Positions 42,549 to 51,431 of a stretch of 64,000 nt of DNA are shown one piece after another (the first letter of the stretch is position 1; every line of letters starts with the position of its first letter). Where the stretch lies: contig NZ_BMVY01000020.1 of assembly GCF_014650955.1 (NCBI RefSeq), positions 94,453 to 158,452 on the forward strand, read 5' to 3'. A program made the position numbers and the translations under genes. This DNA comes from Streptomyces tauricus. GTDB taxonomy: Bacteria; Actinomycetota; Actinomycetes; Streptomycetales; Streptomycetaceae. Under the pieces are notes generated by a model, which was not told where the DNA came from, searched no databases, and saw only the letters and a program-made list of their open reading frames with translations.

Positions 42549-43256
42549 ATGTGTGTCATGAGCATCGATCGGAACCTGGTAAGCATCGCCCCCCACTGCC
42601 CCGGAACCGTGAACGACGCCGGCCCGGAGGTCACCGAGGCCACCGGGGTCACCCCCGAGGGCGCGGCCTGGCTCGCCTCGGCAGGAACGTATCCGCGTAG
42701 TACCCGCGCCCTCTGGGACGACCGGCCCACCGCCCCCGTGGTCCTCGCCTGCGGCTCCGTCTTCGACGTCGTCAACGCTCCCGCCCTGTTCGGCCGCCAC
42801 ATGCTGGACCGGCTGTGGGACGAGGGTCCGGGCTCGGGTCCCGTGGCCGCCCACCGGGGCCGGATGCTCCTGTTCGCCGCCCCGGGCACGGCCCACCGCC
42901 TGCCCTCGCTGCTGGAGTGGGAGGAGTGGGGATCGGGCGGCGCCTCGGAGCGGGGCCGGGCCATCCCGCCGCTCCTGTGTCACGGCACGGGTGACGCGGT
43001 GACCGTCCCCGCCCCGACCCCCCTCGTACCGGCGGCGCCGACCGCCCCCGACCGTCTCGGATCCCGCTGGCTGGTCGCCCCCGACACCCGCGCCCCCTGG
43101 CTGCCGGGGCCGGAGATCATGCTGTGGGCGGCGGTACGAGCTGCCCGGTCAGCGGCCCGGCGGCAGCTGTCGGAGCCCTGCCCCACGGCATCGATATCGA
43201 TTTTTCCTCCCGCCGATCAGGATGCTAAGGTCTACGACGTCAGCAGGCGCCGCTAG
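42549..43256 (+). CDS. Prim-Pol-like (bifunctional DNA primase/polymerase N-terminal family) protein
   Basis: A 235-residue protein (VSIAPHCPGTVNDAGPEVTE...GRMLLFAAPGTAHRLPSLLEWEEWG...PPLLCHGTGDAVTVPAPT) of a conserved Streptomyces group usually annotated as bifunctional DNA primase/polymerase. It is much shorter than true prim-pols and I do not see their catalytic D-x-D, so activity is doubtful. ATG 42549 or 42558 are both possible. Its stop codon lies inside the following tRNA-Lys gene, giving a 10-bp overlap. Confidence 0.75.
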   Translation: MCVMSIDRNLVSIAPHCPGTVNDAGPEVTEATGVTPEGAAWLASAGTYPRSTRALWDDRPTAPVVLACGSVFDVVNAPALFGRHMLDRLWDEGPGSGPVAAHRGRMLLFAAPGTAHRLPSLLEWEEWGSGGASERGRAIPPLLCHGTGDAVTVPAPTPLVPAAPTAPDRLGSRWLVAPDTRAPWLPGPEIMLWAAVRAARSAARRQLSEPCPTASISIFPPADQDAKVYDVSRRR

Positions 43257-43320
43257 CTCAGTTGGTTAGAGCAGCTGACTCTTAATCAGCGGGTCCGGGG
43301 TTCGAGTCCCTGGCGGCGCA
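43247..43320 (+). tRNA. tRNA-Lys (CTT), copy 1
   Basis: A 74-base cloverleaf: acceptor GCGCCGC/GCGGCGC, D-arm TAGCTCAGTTGGTTAGAGCA, anticodon CTT at 43281-43283 in loop CTCTTAA, T-arm GGGGTTCGAGTCCC, discriminator A. Identical to the copy at 57934. Confidence 0.97.
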
Positions 43321-43330
43321 CAGACGGTGG

Positions 43331-43358
43331 AAAGCCCCTCGCGGAAGCGGGGGGCTTT
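43331..43358. terminator. Terminator after tRNA-Lys copy 1
   Basis: A 12-bp stem with one wobble (AAAGCCCCTCGC / GCGGGGGGCTTT), GGAA loop, then TTC. Shared with the convergent protease gene. Confidence 0.85.
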
Positions 43359-43375
43359 TCGCGTGCCCGCGCCGC

Positions 43376-44734
43376 TCAGTCGGCGTCCCGTCCGGTCGAG
43401 ATCGTCACCGTCCACGCCCCCGACGCCGTCCGGTCCGCCACCTCGACCCGTACGCCCTCCCCGGGCACGGTGAAGCTCTCGCCGAGGCCGACCGGCGCGT
43501 CCGCGAGAGGGGCGTAGACCGAGTCGTCCCAGCAGGTCCCGGAACCGGGGTGCGCGTCGACCACCTCGATCGGCCCGCGGCCGGACTCCGTCCCGCCCTG
43601 CACCCGGTAGACGAGTACGCCCTGCGAACAGGCCTCCTCGTCGTTGCCGGCCGGCCCGCGCACCTCGAAGGCGATGGCGCTGTCCCGTGCGGTCCGCACC
43701 ACCGCCAGCTTCGTCCCGCCCGCCGTCCCGAACCCCGCCCACCCGGGCTCGGACCCCGGCGCGCCCGCCGCGGTGCCGCCCGCCGCGGCCACACCGGACC
43801 CCGCCGCCAGCGGCTCGAGCGTCAGTCGCGTGCCCCGCCCGCCCGCGTCCCGTACGCACGCCACCTGACGTGGTTCCAGCCACCCGAGTTTCCATTTGTG
43901 CCAGCCGAAGAGGTCGGGGGCGAGTCCGAACTGGCTGCCCATGAGGTCCCAGTCGCCGACGTACGTGTCCCAGTCGCCCTTGCCGTCGACGGGCCGGTGG
44001 TAGAGGTCGGGCAGATCGAAGACGTGGCCGGTCTCGTGGGCCAGGACCAGCCGGTCCGGCGGGTGCTTCTCGAACACGGTGACGATCCGGCGGATGTCCG
44101 TGCCGTCGGCCCGCAGCGGCACGTCCATGTTCACCACCTTCGTCGCGTCCGAGTCGACGCCGGGAGCGTCGGGATCGGCGACGAAGTAGACGACGTCGTA
44201 GCGGGAGAAGTCGACGTGGCTGTCCGCCGCCGCGAGGGCGTCCCGCAGATACGCGGAGCGCGACGCGGCGTTCCAGTCGCGCTGTATGGCGTACGCGGTC
44301 GACGCCCGCGGCATCCGGATCCACTCACGCAGCGGGTGCGGGCGCAGCTGGAACTTTCCGTACGAGGCCCGTTCGAAGAAGCGGCTGGTGGCCGGGAAGT
44401 AGTCGGCCGTGAGTTCGGCGGGCCTGGTCAGCGGTGCGGCGTCCGGGAAGGAGAGGAAGACCATCACCGCGTCCAGGCGGCGGGCGGGCCGCGGATAGGC
44501 GGCGTTCCAGGTGTCCACACCCTCGGAGTGGTGGGCCGCGGTCCGTTTCAGCGCGCACGGCATCGAGAGCGGCACGGCGGCGGTGGGGACGGCCAGGGAG
44601 GTGGCCGCGAGCGCCGCCATGGAGGTGAACACGGCCGCGGGCATCCGCCATCCGTGACCGGTCCAGATCTGCCCGCGCAGGCGGGGTCGGACCCCGCCAC
44701 GGGTGAGCCCCTTGAGGGGGAGCAGACGCGGCAC
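43376..44734 (-). CDS. Secreted M6-family metalloprotease
   Basis: A 452-residue secreted zinc protease of the immune-inhibitor-A type. After a signal segment (about 30-54, MPAAVFTSMAALAATSLAVP) the M6 pattern follows: FLSFPDAAPLTRPAELTADYF, SRFFERASYGKFQL and the zinc site H233-E234-T-G-H237 in LAHETGHVFDLPDLYH, then GDWDLMGSQFGLAPDLFGWHKWKLGWL with its Met-turn. A C-terminal beta domain (about 285-452) follows. The gene is complete and convergent with tRNA-Lys. Substrate unknown. Confidence 0.9.
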   Translation of the reverse strand: MPRLLPLKGLTRGGVRPRLRGQIWTGHGWRMPAAVFTSMAALAATSLAVPTAAVPLSMPCALKRTAAHHSEGVDTWNAAYPRPARRLDAVMVFLSFPDAAPLTRPAELTADYFPATSRFFERASYGKFQLRPHPLREWIRMPRASTAYAIQRDWNAASRSAYLRDALAAADSHVDFSRYDVVYFVADPDAPGVDSDATKVVNMDVPLRADGTDIRRIVTVFEKHPPDRLVLAHETGHVFDLPDLYHRPVDGKGDWDTYVGDWDLMGSQFGLAPDLFGWHKWKLGWLEPRQVACVRDAGGRGTRLTLEPLAAGSGVAAAGGTAAGAPGSEPGWAGFGTAGGTKLAVVRTARDSAIAFEVRGPAGNDEEACSQGVLVYRVQGGTESGRGPIEVVDAHPGSGTCWDDSVYAPLADAPVGLGESFTVPGEGVRVEVADRTASGAWTVTISTGRDAD

Positions 44735-45129
44735 GTCGACCTCCGGATGCGGAATTCGGGATACCGCAACCAGCCTGTGATGATTTGTTCCCCTACGCCC
44801 TGTTTATCTGATCCAAAGGAGTGAGCGGGCCGACATCCGACCGAGAACATCGGGGAGCACCAGGGGGGCGCCAGGACACGCCGACACCCCGACCACTCAC
44901 GGAACGTCACAAGTGATCGGCCGATGAAGGAACCTGTCCAGGTGCGGGCAGAAACGATCTGTCAGAAAGGGGTGCCCGTCCGGGACACTGGACGGTAGCT
45001 GGAAGGCCTAACGGCCAGCCTCTATGATCGGCACACTTTCCTGCGCGGACACGGCTGGAGCGGCCGTCCACCACCGGCCGACCCCCGACGAGACCTGTAC
45101 GACGAACGAGTGCACAGCGGGAGCGAACG
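44735..45129. other. Divergent intergenic region between the M6 protease and cdgA
   Basis: A 395-bp non-coding gap that must hold both promoters. AT-richer DNA around 44760-44815 suits the protease promoter. TCACAAGTGA at 44907-44916 is a small palindrome upstream of cdgA, but its half-sites are in the opposite order from a BldD box (AGTGA...TCACC). Confidence 0.45.
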
Positions 45130-47187
45130 GTGAGCGGAACGTCCGATGGACCGGCGCCCACGGCAGACCTCGTTCGGTCGGCCGTCACAGAGAGTCATGC
45201 CACGAGCTCTCTTCGTGCCGGGACCCTCTCTCATGAGGAACGGGCTCGACGGGTCGAGCCCCTGGTAGAGCCCCTGAGCGACACCCCCGTCGACCTGTCG
45301 GCCGGACTGCCGGTCGGCCTCTCGTCCAAGTTCCCGGTCGGTCTGGCCGCGGGACTTCCGGCGAGGCTGTCGGCCGCCGCCCCGGCCGGACTCCCCTCGC
45401 ACACGGAGGCGGGGTCCGGGGCCGGTACGGGCGTCGAGGGGCGTACGTTTCGAGCCACGTTCGCCGCCGCGCCCCTCGCGATGGCCGTCGTGGACCGCGA
45501 GGGCCGGGTCGTCACGGCCAACGACACGCTGGCCGCGCTGCTCGGCATCGGCTCCGACGGGGACGGCCTCACCGGCCGCATCGCCGCCGACCTGGTGGAC
45601 CTCGCCTCGGACGCCCGTACCTGGCACGCGTACCGCGAGGTGCTCCGCGGCCGGCAGGCCCGGCTGCGCTGCACCCGGCGCCTCAAACACCCCGACGGCC
45701 ACTCCCTCTGGGCGCAGGTGACGGTCAGTCCGCTGCCCGAGGAGGAGCGGGCCGTGCTGATCTCGGTCTCCGACATCAGCGGTCGCCGGGAGCTCCAGGC
45801 GCGGCTTCGGCACCTCCAGATGCACGACCCGGTGACCCGGCTGCCCAACCGCACCCTGTTCTTCGAACGGCTGTCGGCCGCGCTGGAGGCCGAGGCGTAC
45901 GAGGAGTCGGGCACCGGCCGGATCGGGCTCTGCTATCTGGACCTGGACGGATTCAAGGCGGTCAACGACACGCTCGGCCACCGCGTCGGCGACCGGCTGC
46001 TGGCGGCCGTCGCCGAACGGCTGACCCGCTGCGCGAACGAGGCCGGGTACGCGAGAACCGCCACCCCGCTGGTCGCCCGGCTCGGCGGCGACGAGTTCGC
46101 GCTGCTCGTCGAGGACTCGACGGGTACGGAACAGCTCGCGGACCTGGCCGATTCCGTGCTGAAGTCCCTCCAGGTGCCCTTCGACCTGTCCGGGCAGCGG
46201 CTGTCGGTCTCGGCCTCGATCGGAGTAGTGGAGCGGCACGCGGCGGGCACCACCGCGACCGGTCTGATGCAGGCCGCCGACACGACGCTGTACTGGGCGA
46301 AGGCCGACGGCAAGGCCCGCTGGACGCTCTTCGACCCGGAGCGCAACGCCCACCGCATGACCCGTCAGGCGCTCTCCTCCACACTGCGTCCCGCGGTCGA
46401 GCGCGGCGAGTTCGCCCTGGAGTACCAGCCGCTGGTCTGCATGGAGGACGGCGTCGTGCGCGGCGTCGAGGCGCTGGTGCGATGGAACCATCCTCAGTTC
46501 GGCACACTGACGCCGAATCGGTTCATCGGACTGGCCGAGGAGGACGGGTCGATCGTCCAGCTGGGCCGCTGGGTGCTGGCCACCGCCTGCTGGCAGGCCC
46601 GCCGCTGGCAGCTGGAGCACCCGGACGCCGAGCCGATCTTCGTCAGCGTGAACGTGGCGGTGCGGCAGGTCTGGGACTCCGACCTGGTGTCCGACGTGGC
46701 GGCGATCCTCGCGGAGACGGGGCTCGCCCCGCACCTGCTCCAGCTGGAGCTGACCGAGTCCGCGGTGATGGGCTCCGCGGACCGGCCGCTGCAGGCCCTC
46801 CAGGCGCTCAGCGACATGGGTGTGGGCATCGCCATCGACGACTTCGGCACGGGGTACTCGAACCTCGCCTACCTGAGCCGGCTGCCGGTCTCGGTGCTGA
46901 AGCTCGACGGGTCGTTCGTCCGGGGCTTCCAGTACGAGAGCGGGGACCACGAGGGCGCGGACGGCGTCGGAGCGCCGCCCAACCCCGCCGACGAGGTCGT
47001 CGTCGAGGCGATGATCCAGCTCGCGCACCGGCTCGGCCTCACCGTCACCGCCGAATGCGTGGAGACGGCGGGCCAGGCGACCCGCCTGCGGCGCATCGGC
47101 TGCGACACCGGCCAGGGATGGCTGTACTCCCGGCCGGTGGCGCCGGATCGTATCTCCGCGCTCCTGTCCGCGGCGGCCTGCCCGTAG
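45130..47187 (+). CDS. cdgA: PAS-GGDEF-EAL c-di-GMP enzyme CdgA
   Basis: A 685-residue cytoplasmic protein. A low-complexity Leu/Pro/Gly segment (about 45-90) precedes a PAS domain (about 105-230), GGDEF (G319-G-D-E-F323) and EAL (E447-A-L449). GGDEF residues are intact, but the RxxD product-inhibition site five residues before it is absent (TATP). In EAL, the metal and catalytic residues remain: SVNVAVRQV, LELTES, D570-D571-FGTG, K in VLKLDG, AECVE and GCDTGQGW. Both activities look possible. Organisation and neighbourhood match CdgA (SCO2817), a BldD target that affects sporulation. Confidence 0.9.
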   Translation: MSGTSDGPAPTADLVRSAVTESHATSSLRAGTLSHEERARRVEPLVEPLSDTPVDLSAGLPVGLSSKFPVGLAAGLPARLSAAAPAGLPSHTEAGSGAGTGVEGRTFRATFAAAPLAMAVVDREGRVVTANDTLAALLGIGSDGDGLTGRIAADLVDLASDARTWHAYREVLRGRQARLRCTRRLKHPDGHSLWAQVTVSPLPEEERAVLISVSDISGRRELQARLRHLQMHDPVTRLPNRTLFFERLSAALEAEAYEESGTGRIGLCYLDLDGFKAVNDTLGHRVGDRLLAAVAERLTRCANEAGYARTATPLVARLGGDEFALLVEDSTGTEQLADLADSVLKSLQVPFDLSGQRLSVSASIGVVERHAAGTTATGLMQAADTTLYWAKADGKARWTLFDPERNAHRMTRQALSSTLRPAVERGEFALEYQPLVCMEDGVVRGVEALVRWNHPQFGTLTPNRFIGLAEEDGSIVQLGRWVLATACWQARRWQLEHPDAEPIFVSVNVAVRQVWDSDLVSDVAAILAETGLAPHLLQLELTESAVMGSADRPLQALQALSDMGVGIAIDDFGTGYSNLAYLSRLPVSVLKLDGSFVRGFQYESGDHEGADGVGAPPNPADEVVVEAMIQLAHRLGLTVTAECVETAGQATRLRRIGCDTGQGWLYSRPVAPDRISALLSAAACP

Positions 47188-47213
47188 GGCCTGACCGCGC
47201 GGGGACACAAGCC

Positions 47214-48323
47214 CTAGGCGGGCAGCCCGTACGCGTCCGCGATCAGCTCGTACGAGCGCAGGCGTACGGCTCCGCTGTGGGCGTTGGCGGTGAGCATCAG
47301 CTCGTCGGCGCCCGTGCGCTTCTGGAGGTCGTCGAGACCGGAGCGGACCTCGTCGGCGCCGCCGTGGATGACGTTCGTGTTCCAGGAGTCGACGAACTCC
47401 CGCTCCATCGGGCTGAAGTCGTACGCCTCCGCCTCCTCCGGAGTGGGGACCAGACCGGGGCGGCCGGTGCGCAGGCGGACCATGTTCAGCGCGGCGGCCA
47501 TGATCTGGCGGCGGGCCTCCTTCTCGTCGTCCGTCGCGAGCGCGGAGACGCCGATGAGGGCGTACGGCTCGTCGAGCACGGCCGACGGCCGGAAGGACTC
47601 CCGGTAGAGGTCCAGCGCCGGGACGGTGTTCTGCGCCGAGAAGTGGTGCGCGAAGGCGAAGGGCAGCCCGAGGGTGCCGGCGAGGCGGGCGCTGAAGCCG
47701 GACGAGCCGAGGAGCCACACGGGCGGCCGGTGGGGGGACTGGACACCGCCGGGCGAGGTCGCCTGGACCGGTCCCGGGACCGCGTGGATACGCGCGTACG
47801 GGTGGCCGTCCGGGAAGTCGTCGTCCAGGAAACGGGTCAGCTCCGCGAGCTGCTGGGGGAAGTCGTCGGCGCCCTCGTTCAGGCGGTCCGAGCGGCGCAG
47901 GGCCGCGGCCGTGGCGCCGTCCGTGCCCGGGGCGCGGCCGAGGCCGAGGTCCACACGGCCCGGGGCCATCGCTTCGAGCGTGCCGAACTGCTCCGCGATG
48001 ACCAGCGGGGCGTGGTTCGGCAGCATCACGCCGCCCGAGCCCAGGCGGATGCGGGTCGTGTGGGCGGCCAGGTGGGCGAGGATCACGGCCGGTGAGGAGG
48101 AGGCGACGCCCGGCATGGAGTGGTGCTCGGCCACCCAGTAGCGGTGGAAGCCGCGGGTCTCCGCGAGGCGGGACAGCTCCACGGCGGTCCGCAGGGACTC
48201 GGTCGCGGTGTGGCCTGCGCCTACCGTGACCAGGTCCAGGACGGAGAGGGGGGTGGGGGCGGTGCCCTTCGCCTCCGCTCGGATGTCGCTGGTCTCGGTG
48301 GGCGTGTGGTCCGGTGCCGCCAC
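47214..48323 (-). CDS. LLM-class flavin-dependent oxidoreductase
   Basis: A 369-residue luciferase-fold TIM barrel starting LSVLDLVTVGAGHTATESLRT. It shows the family landmarks FHRYWVAEHHSMPGVASSSP and ILAHLAAHTTRIRLGSGGVMLPNHAPLVIAEQFGTL (split here), ending with LMLTANAHSGAVRLRS. It probably uses FMNH2 from a separate reductase. GTG 48323 follows CAGGAGGAAA. It belongs to the single-domain MsnO8/YhbW-like subgroup. It runs toward cdgA with only 26 bp between stops. Substrate unknown. Confidence 0.9.
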   Translation of the reverse strand: MAAPDHTPTETSDIRAEAKGTAPTPLSVLDLVTVGAGHTATESLRTAVELSRLAETRGFHRYWVAEHHSMPGVASSSPAVILAHLAAHTTRIRLGSGGVMLPNHAPLVIAEQFGTLEAMAPGRVDLGLGRAPGTDGATAAALRRSDRLNEGADDFPQQLAELTRFLDDDFPDGHPYARIHAVPGPVQATSPGGVQSPHRPPVWLLGSSGFSARLAGTLGLPFAFAHHFSAQNTVPALDLYRESFRPSAVLDEPYALIGVSALATDDEKEARRQIMAAALNMVRLRTGRPGLVPTPEEAEAYDFSPMEREFVDSWNTNVIHGGADEVRSGLDDLQKRTGADELMLTANAHSGAVRLRSYELIADAYGLPA

Positions 48324-48479
48324 GGTGTTTCCTCCTGTTTGGTGCGCGCGATTTCCCGCGTTGCGACAACAGGAGGGGGGCTCCGGTTATTCCTCCGCCC
48401 CCGCCGCCCCTACCCTCCCCCATCGTCCACACATGGGGGCTGCGCCCCCTCGCCCCCGCAATCGCGCTGACGCGCTCGT

Positions 48480-48525
48480 CCTCAAACGCCGGACGGGCTA
48501 GATATAGCCCCTCCGGCGTTTGAGG
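48480..48525. terminator. Streptomyces-type inverted repeat (CCTCAAACGCCGGA)
   Basis: CCTCAAACGCCGGA and TCCGGCGTTTGAGG are perfect 14-bp arms around an 18-nt loop. This motif recurs across many Streptomyces genomes at gene ends and is likely a terminator for the upstream minus-strand gene. Confidence 0.7.
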
Positions 48526-48598
48526 AGCGGGGGTTCGGGGGCGGAGCCCCCGAGTACGTGACGGGAACGGGTAGGGGCGGCGGGGGCGAGGAAAAGCC

Positions 48599-49330
48599 CT
48601 ACGCCTGTACGGGGCGTTGGCGGGTGAAGAGTGCGCCCAGTTCGGGGGCGTTCACCCGGCGGTCCGTGAGGCGTAGGGCCTCCCAGACCGTTACCTGGTT
48701 GGCGGTGAGGACCGGCTTGCCCAGCTCCGCCTCCAGGGCGGGGAGGCAGGACGCCGTGTGCAGCGCGGTGTCCGGCAGCAGCACCACCTCCGCCTCAGGG
48801 TGATCGGCCGCCCGGGCCAAGGCGAACACCTCCGCCTCCCCCCACCCCCCGACCTCCGCCGCGGTGACGATCCCGGCCCCCCGCACCGAGACGACCTCCA
48901 GCCCCCCGTCCGTCAGGAACGACGAGAACAGCGCCGCCACGTCGTCCGGATAGGTCGCGCCGATCGCCACCCGCTTCACCCCCAGCTCCCCCACCGCGTG
49001 GGCGAACGAGAAGGACGTCGAGGAGGCCGGCAGCCCCGCCGACAGGGCAAGCGCGCGGACCTGGTCCTGGGCGCCCTGCCAGCCGTACACGAAGCTGCCG
49101 CTGGTGCACGCCCAGACCACCGCCTCGGCCCCGGACAGCCGCAGCTCCTCGACACCGGCGGCGAGACGGGCGGCCGAGCCCATCTCCAGGAGCGCGTCCA
49201 CACGGTGGGCGTCCTCGCCGATGTCCGTGTGGACGACCTGGAGGCGGATGTCGCTGCCGAGGAGCTGCTCGATGCGCGGGTAGTCGTCCTCGGCCGAATG
49301 GCCCGGGTAGAGGAATCCGAGAGCCGTCAT
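48599..49330 (-). CDS. Asp/Glu-racemase-fold enzyme (maleate isomerase/arylmalonate decarboxylase-like), copy 1
   Basis: A 243-residue protein of the AMDase/maleate cis-trans isomerase family. The catalytic cysteine position is in VWACTSGSFVYG, and the second half has LLPDTALHTASCLPALEAELGKPVLTANQVTVWEALR, where C is retained near the second catalytic site. Both Cys positions suggest isomerase or racemase rather than single-Cys decarboxylase chemistry. ATG 49330 overlaps the upstream paralogue by 4 bp. EutA of ectoine catabolism is a member of the same fold. Confidence 0.85.
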   Translation of the reverse strand: MTALGFLYPGHSAEDDYPRIEQLLGSDIRLQVVHTDIGEDAHRVDALLEMGSAARLAAGVEELRLSGAEAVVWACTSGSFVYGWQGAQDQVRALALSAGLPASSTSFSFAHAVGELGVKRVAIGATYPDDVAALFSSFLTDGGLEVVSVRGAGIVTAAEVGGWGEAEVFALARAADHPEAEVVLLPDTALHTASCLPALEAELGKPVLTANQVTVWEALRLTDRRVNAPELGALFTRQRPVQA

Positions 49331-50148
49331 GCCCAACCTTCCTGTTCTTCCGGTAGTGCGGGCGGTACGGGCCGCACTCGCGCCGACTCGTCGATCAGCG
49401 CCTGGTACGGCCCCACCGCCCGGGTACCCAGGTGACGCAGTGCGGCCCACATCGTGACCTGGTTGGCCGAGATCACCGGGATGCGCAGCTCGGCCTCCAG
49501 CTGCGGGATGACGTCGTACGTCGGAAGGTTGGTGCAGCTGATGAAGAGCGCGTCGGCGGCCCCGCGCACCGCGTCGCGGGCCATGTCGACGACATCGCGA
49601 TACGGGACCTTCCAGATGTGCCTGGTCAGCCCCATGTAGGCGCGTCCGGTGACGGTGATGCCCGCCTCGGCGACGTACTCCTCCAGGGACTGGGTGACGG
49701 AGACGGTGTAGGGCGTGACCAGGGCGATCCGCCGTACGTTCAGTTCCTCCAGCGCCTCCAGGAGGGCGCCGGACGTGGTGACGGACGGCAGCTCGCCGGC
49801 CCGGGTCATGGCCTCGCACATGGCGCGCTCACCGGCGATCCCGCCGACGAAGCTGCCGGACGTGCAGGCGTAGGCGATGATCTCGGGCTGGACGGCGTTC
49901 AGCGCGCGTACTGCGTCGCCGAGTGTCTCGTGCTCGCTGACCAGCCGCGCCAGGTCGAGGCTGACCTCGACGGGCACGAACGGTGTACGGGTGAGGTGCA
50001 GCGACACCTCGTCGGGCACCCATCGCCACAGTTCGCGGTCGAGGGCGAAGTCGAAGGGAGCGACGACGCCGACACCCCGTTGAGGATGGGGGCCCCTCCC
50101 ACGCCCTTCAGGCAGTGAGGGAGGTCCACCAAGGAAGGAGACGTCCAT
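49327..50148 (-). CDS. Asp/Glu-racemase-fold enzyme, copy 2 (paralogue)
   Basis: A 273-residue paralogue of the preceding gene. It starts MDVSFLGGPPSLPEG, then PFDFALDRELWRWVP. Catalytic Cys-containing segments are AYACTSGSFVGG and LFISCTNLPTYDVIPQLE, the canonical two-cysteine arrangement. It is translated first and coupled to copy 1. An extra Gly/Arg/Pro-rich stretch (about 13-25) sits between the conserved opening and VGVVAPFDF and may be an insertion. It is divergent from the hydroxyacid dehydrogenase, so a shared promoter region lies at 50149-50426. Confidence 0.85.
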   Translation of the reverse strand: MDVSFLGGPPSLPEGRGRGPHPQRGVGVVAPFDFALDRELWRWVPDEVSLHLTRTPFVPVEVSLDLARLVSEHETLGDAVRALNAVQPEIIAYACTSGSFVGGIAGERAMCEAMTRAGELPSVTTSGALLEALEELNVRRIALVTPYTVSVTQSLEEYVAEAGITVTGRAYMGLTRHIWKVPYRDVVDMARDAVRGAADALFISCTNLPTYDVIPQLEAELRIPVISANQVTMWAALRHLGTRAVGPYQALIDESARVRPVPPALPEEQEGWA

Positions 50149-50426
50149 GAGCAGCCCCAAACTCGGATCGGGCGAGTGGTGGAGATCGGCCGCGAGGCCT
50201 GCCTGGCAGCCGGGGACAGAAGCCGGCGCGGGCCGGGACGTCGGGACAGGGACAGACGGCACCCCAGGAACCCCGGGGGGAATAGCCCGTGTTGACGAAG
50301 GTAGGTTCGGGTGCGAGCGTGGTCAATCCGCCCATCTCAGACGACTCGGCCCCTGACCCGCGGCAGTGCTTCAGACGCTTCAGGACTCAGAGAAGCGGAC
50401 CCTCGTTGCGAAACGGTTTCTCCCCG

Positions 50427-51413
50427 ATGACCACTCCCTCGCCCCCTCCCCTGTTCCCGAACATGGCCGAAAAGCCGACGCTGCTGGTACTGGGCTCCGA
50501 TCCGCCGCCACGGCTGGGCCGGCTGACCGGGCGGGTGCGTGTCGAGTACGCGGACGACAGGACACTGGCCGCGCTGCTGCCCACCGCGGACGCCCTCCTG
50601 ATCTGGGACTTCGCCTCGCGCGCGCTGCTGCGGGCGTGGCCGGGCGAGGGGCCGCGACCGCGCTGGGTGCACACCGCGAGCGCGGGTGTGGACCATCTGA
50701 TGTGCCCCGAACTCGCCGACTCCGACACGGTGGTGACGAACGCGCGCGGCGTCTTCGACCAGCCGATCGCCGAGTACGTGGCCGCGCTCGTCCTCGCCAT
50801 GGCGAAGGATCTGCCGCGCACGCTTGAGCTCCAGGGGGCGCGCGAGTGGCGGCACCGCGAATCGCGACGCGTCGCAGGTACGCGTGCGTGTGTGGTCGGT
50901 TCCGGGCCGATCGGGCGGGCCATCGAGCGCACTCTGGGGGCGCTCGGCATCACGACCGCGCTCGTGGGACGGACCGCGCGCGACGGCGTGCACGGTCCCG
51001 AGGAGCTGGACCGGCTGATGGTGCGGGCCGACTGGGTGGTGTCCGCGGCGCCGCTCACCGAGGAGACGTACGGGATGTTCGACGCGCGGCGGCTGGCTCT
51101 GCTGCAGCCGTCGGCGTACTTCGTGAACGTGGGCCGCGGGCAGCTCGTCGTGCAGGACGCGCTCGTCCGGGCCCTGCGGGAGCGGTGGATCGCGGGGGCG
51201 GCGCTCGATGTCTTCGAGCGTGAACCGCTGGGCCCCGACAGCCCGTTGTGGGAGGTCCCCGGCCTGATCGTGTCCCCGCACATGAGCGGCGACACGGTGG
51301 GCTGGCGGGACGAACTGGGTACGCAGTTCGTGGAGTTGTACGCGCTCTGGGAGGCGGGTGAACCCCTGCCGAACGTCGTCGACAAGCGGCGCGGATACGT
51401 ACCTGGCCACTGA
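50427..51413 (+). CDS. D-isomer-specific 2-hydroxyacid dehydrogenase
   Basis: A 328-residue NAD(P)-dependent oxidoreductase. The Rossmann motif is VVGSGPIGRAIER, with the family catalytic trio Arg (NVGRGQLV), Glu (FEREPLG) and His (SPHMSGDTVGW). It resembles GhrA/phosphoglycerate-dehydrogenase-like enzymes that reduce or oxidise 2-keto/2-hydroxy acids. ATG 50427 (MTTPSPPPLFP) fits the homologue start; ATG 50463 is possible. It leads the rightward half of the putative catabolic locus, with the amidase 18 bp downstream. Confidence 0.88.
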   Translation: MTTPSPPPLFPNMAEKPTLLVLGSDPPPRLGRLTGRVRVEYADDRTLAALLPTADALLIWDFASRALLRAWPGEGPRPRWVHTASAGVDHLMCPELADSDTVVTNARGVFDQPIAEYVAALVLAMAKDLPRTLELQGAREWRHRESRRVAGTRACVVGSGPIGRAIERTLGALGITTALVGRTARDGVHGPEELDRLMVRADWVVSAAPLTEETYGMFDARRLALLQPSAYFVNVGRGQLVVQDALVRALRERWIAGAALDVFEREPLGPDSPLWEVPGLIVSPHMSGDTVGWRDELGTQFVELYALWEAGEPLPNVVDKRRGYVPGH

Positions 51414-51431
51414 CACCCGTCGGAGGCACAC

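Noticed and set aside
42549..43256. Active replicative primase-polymerase of a mobile element
   Set aside because: Too short, no visible catalytic D-x-D, no helicase or integrase partner; it appears to be a stand-alone conserved Streptomyces protein.
44907..44916. BldD box upstream of cdgA
   Set aside because: TCACAAGTGA has half-sites in reversed order relative to AGTGA...TCACC, so it is not a good match even though cdgA is a known BldD target.
45022..48432. 1136-residue minus-strand frame spanning the LLM and cdgA genes
   Set aside because: Very Arg/Pro/Gly-rich and overlaps two well-supported genes in other frames; codon positions show G+C bias opposite to real genes.
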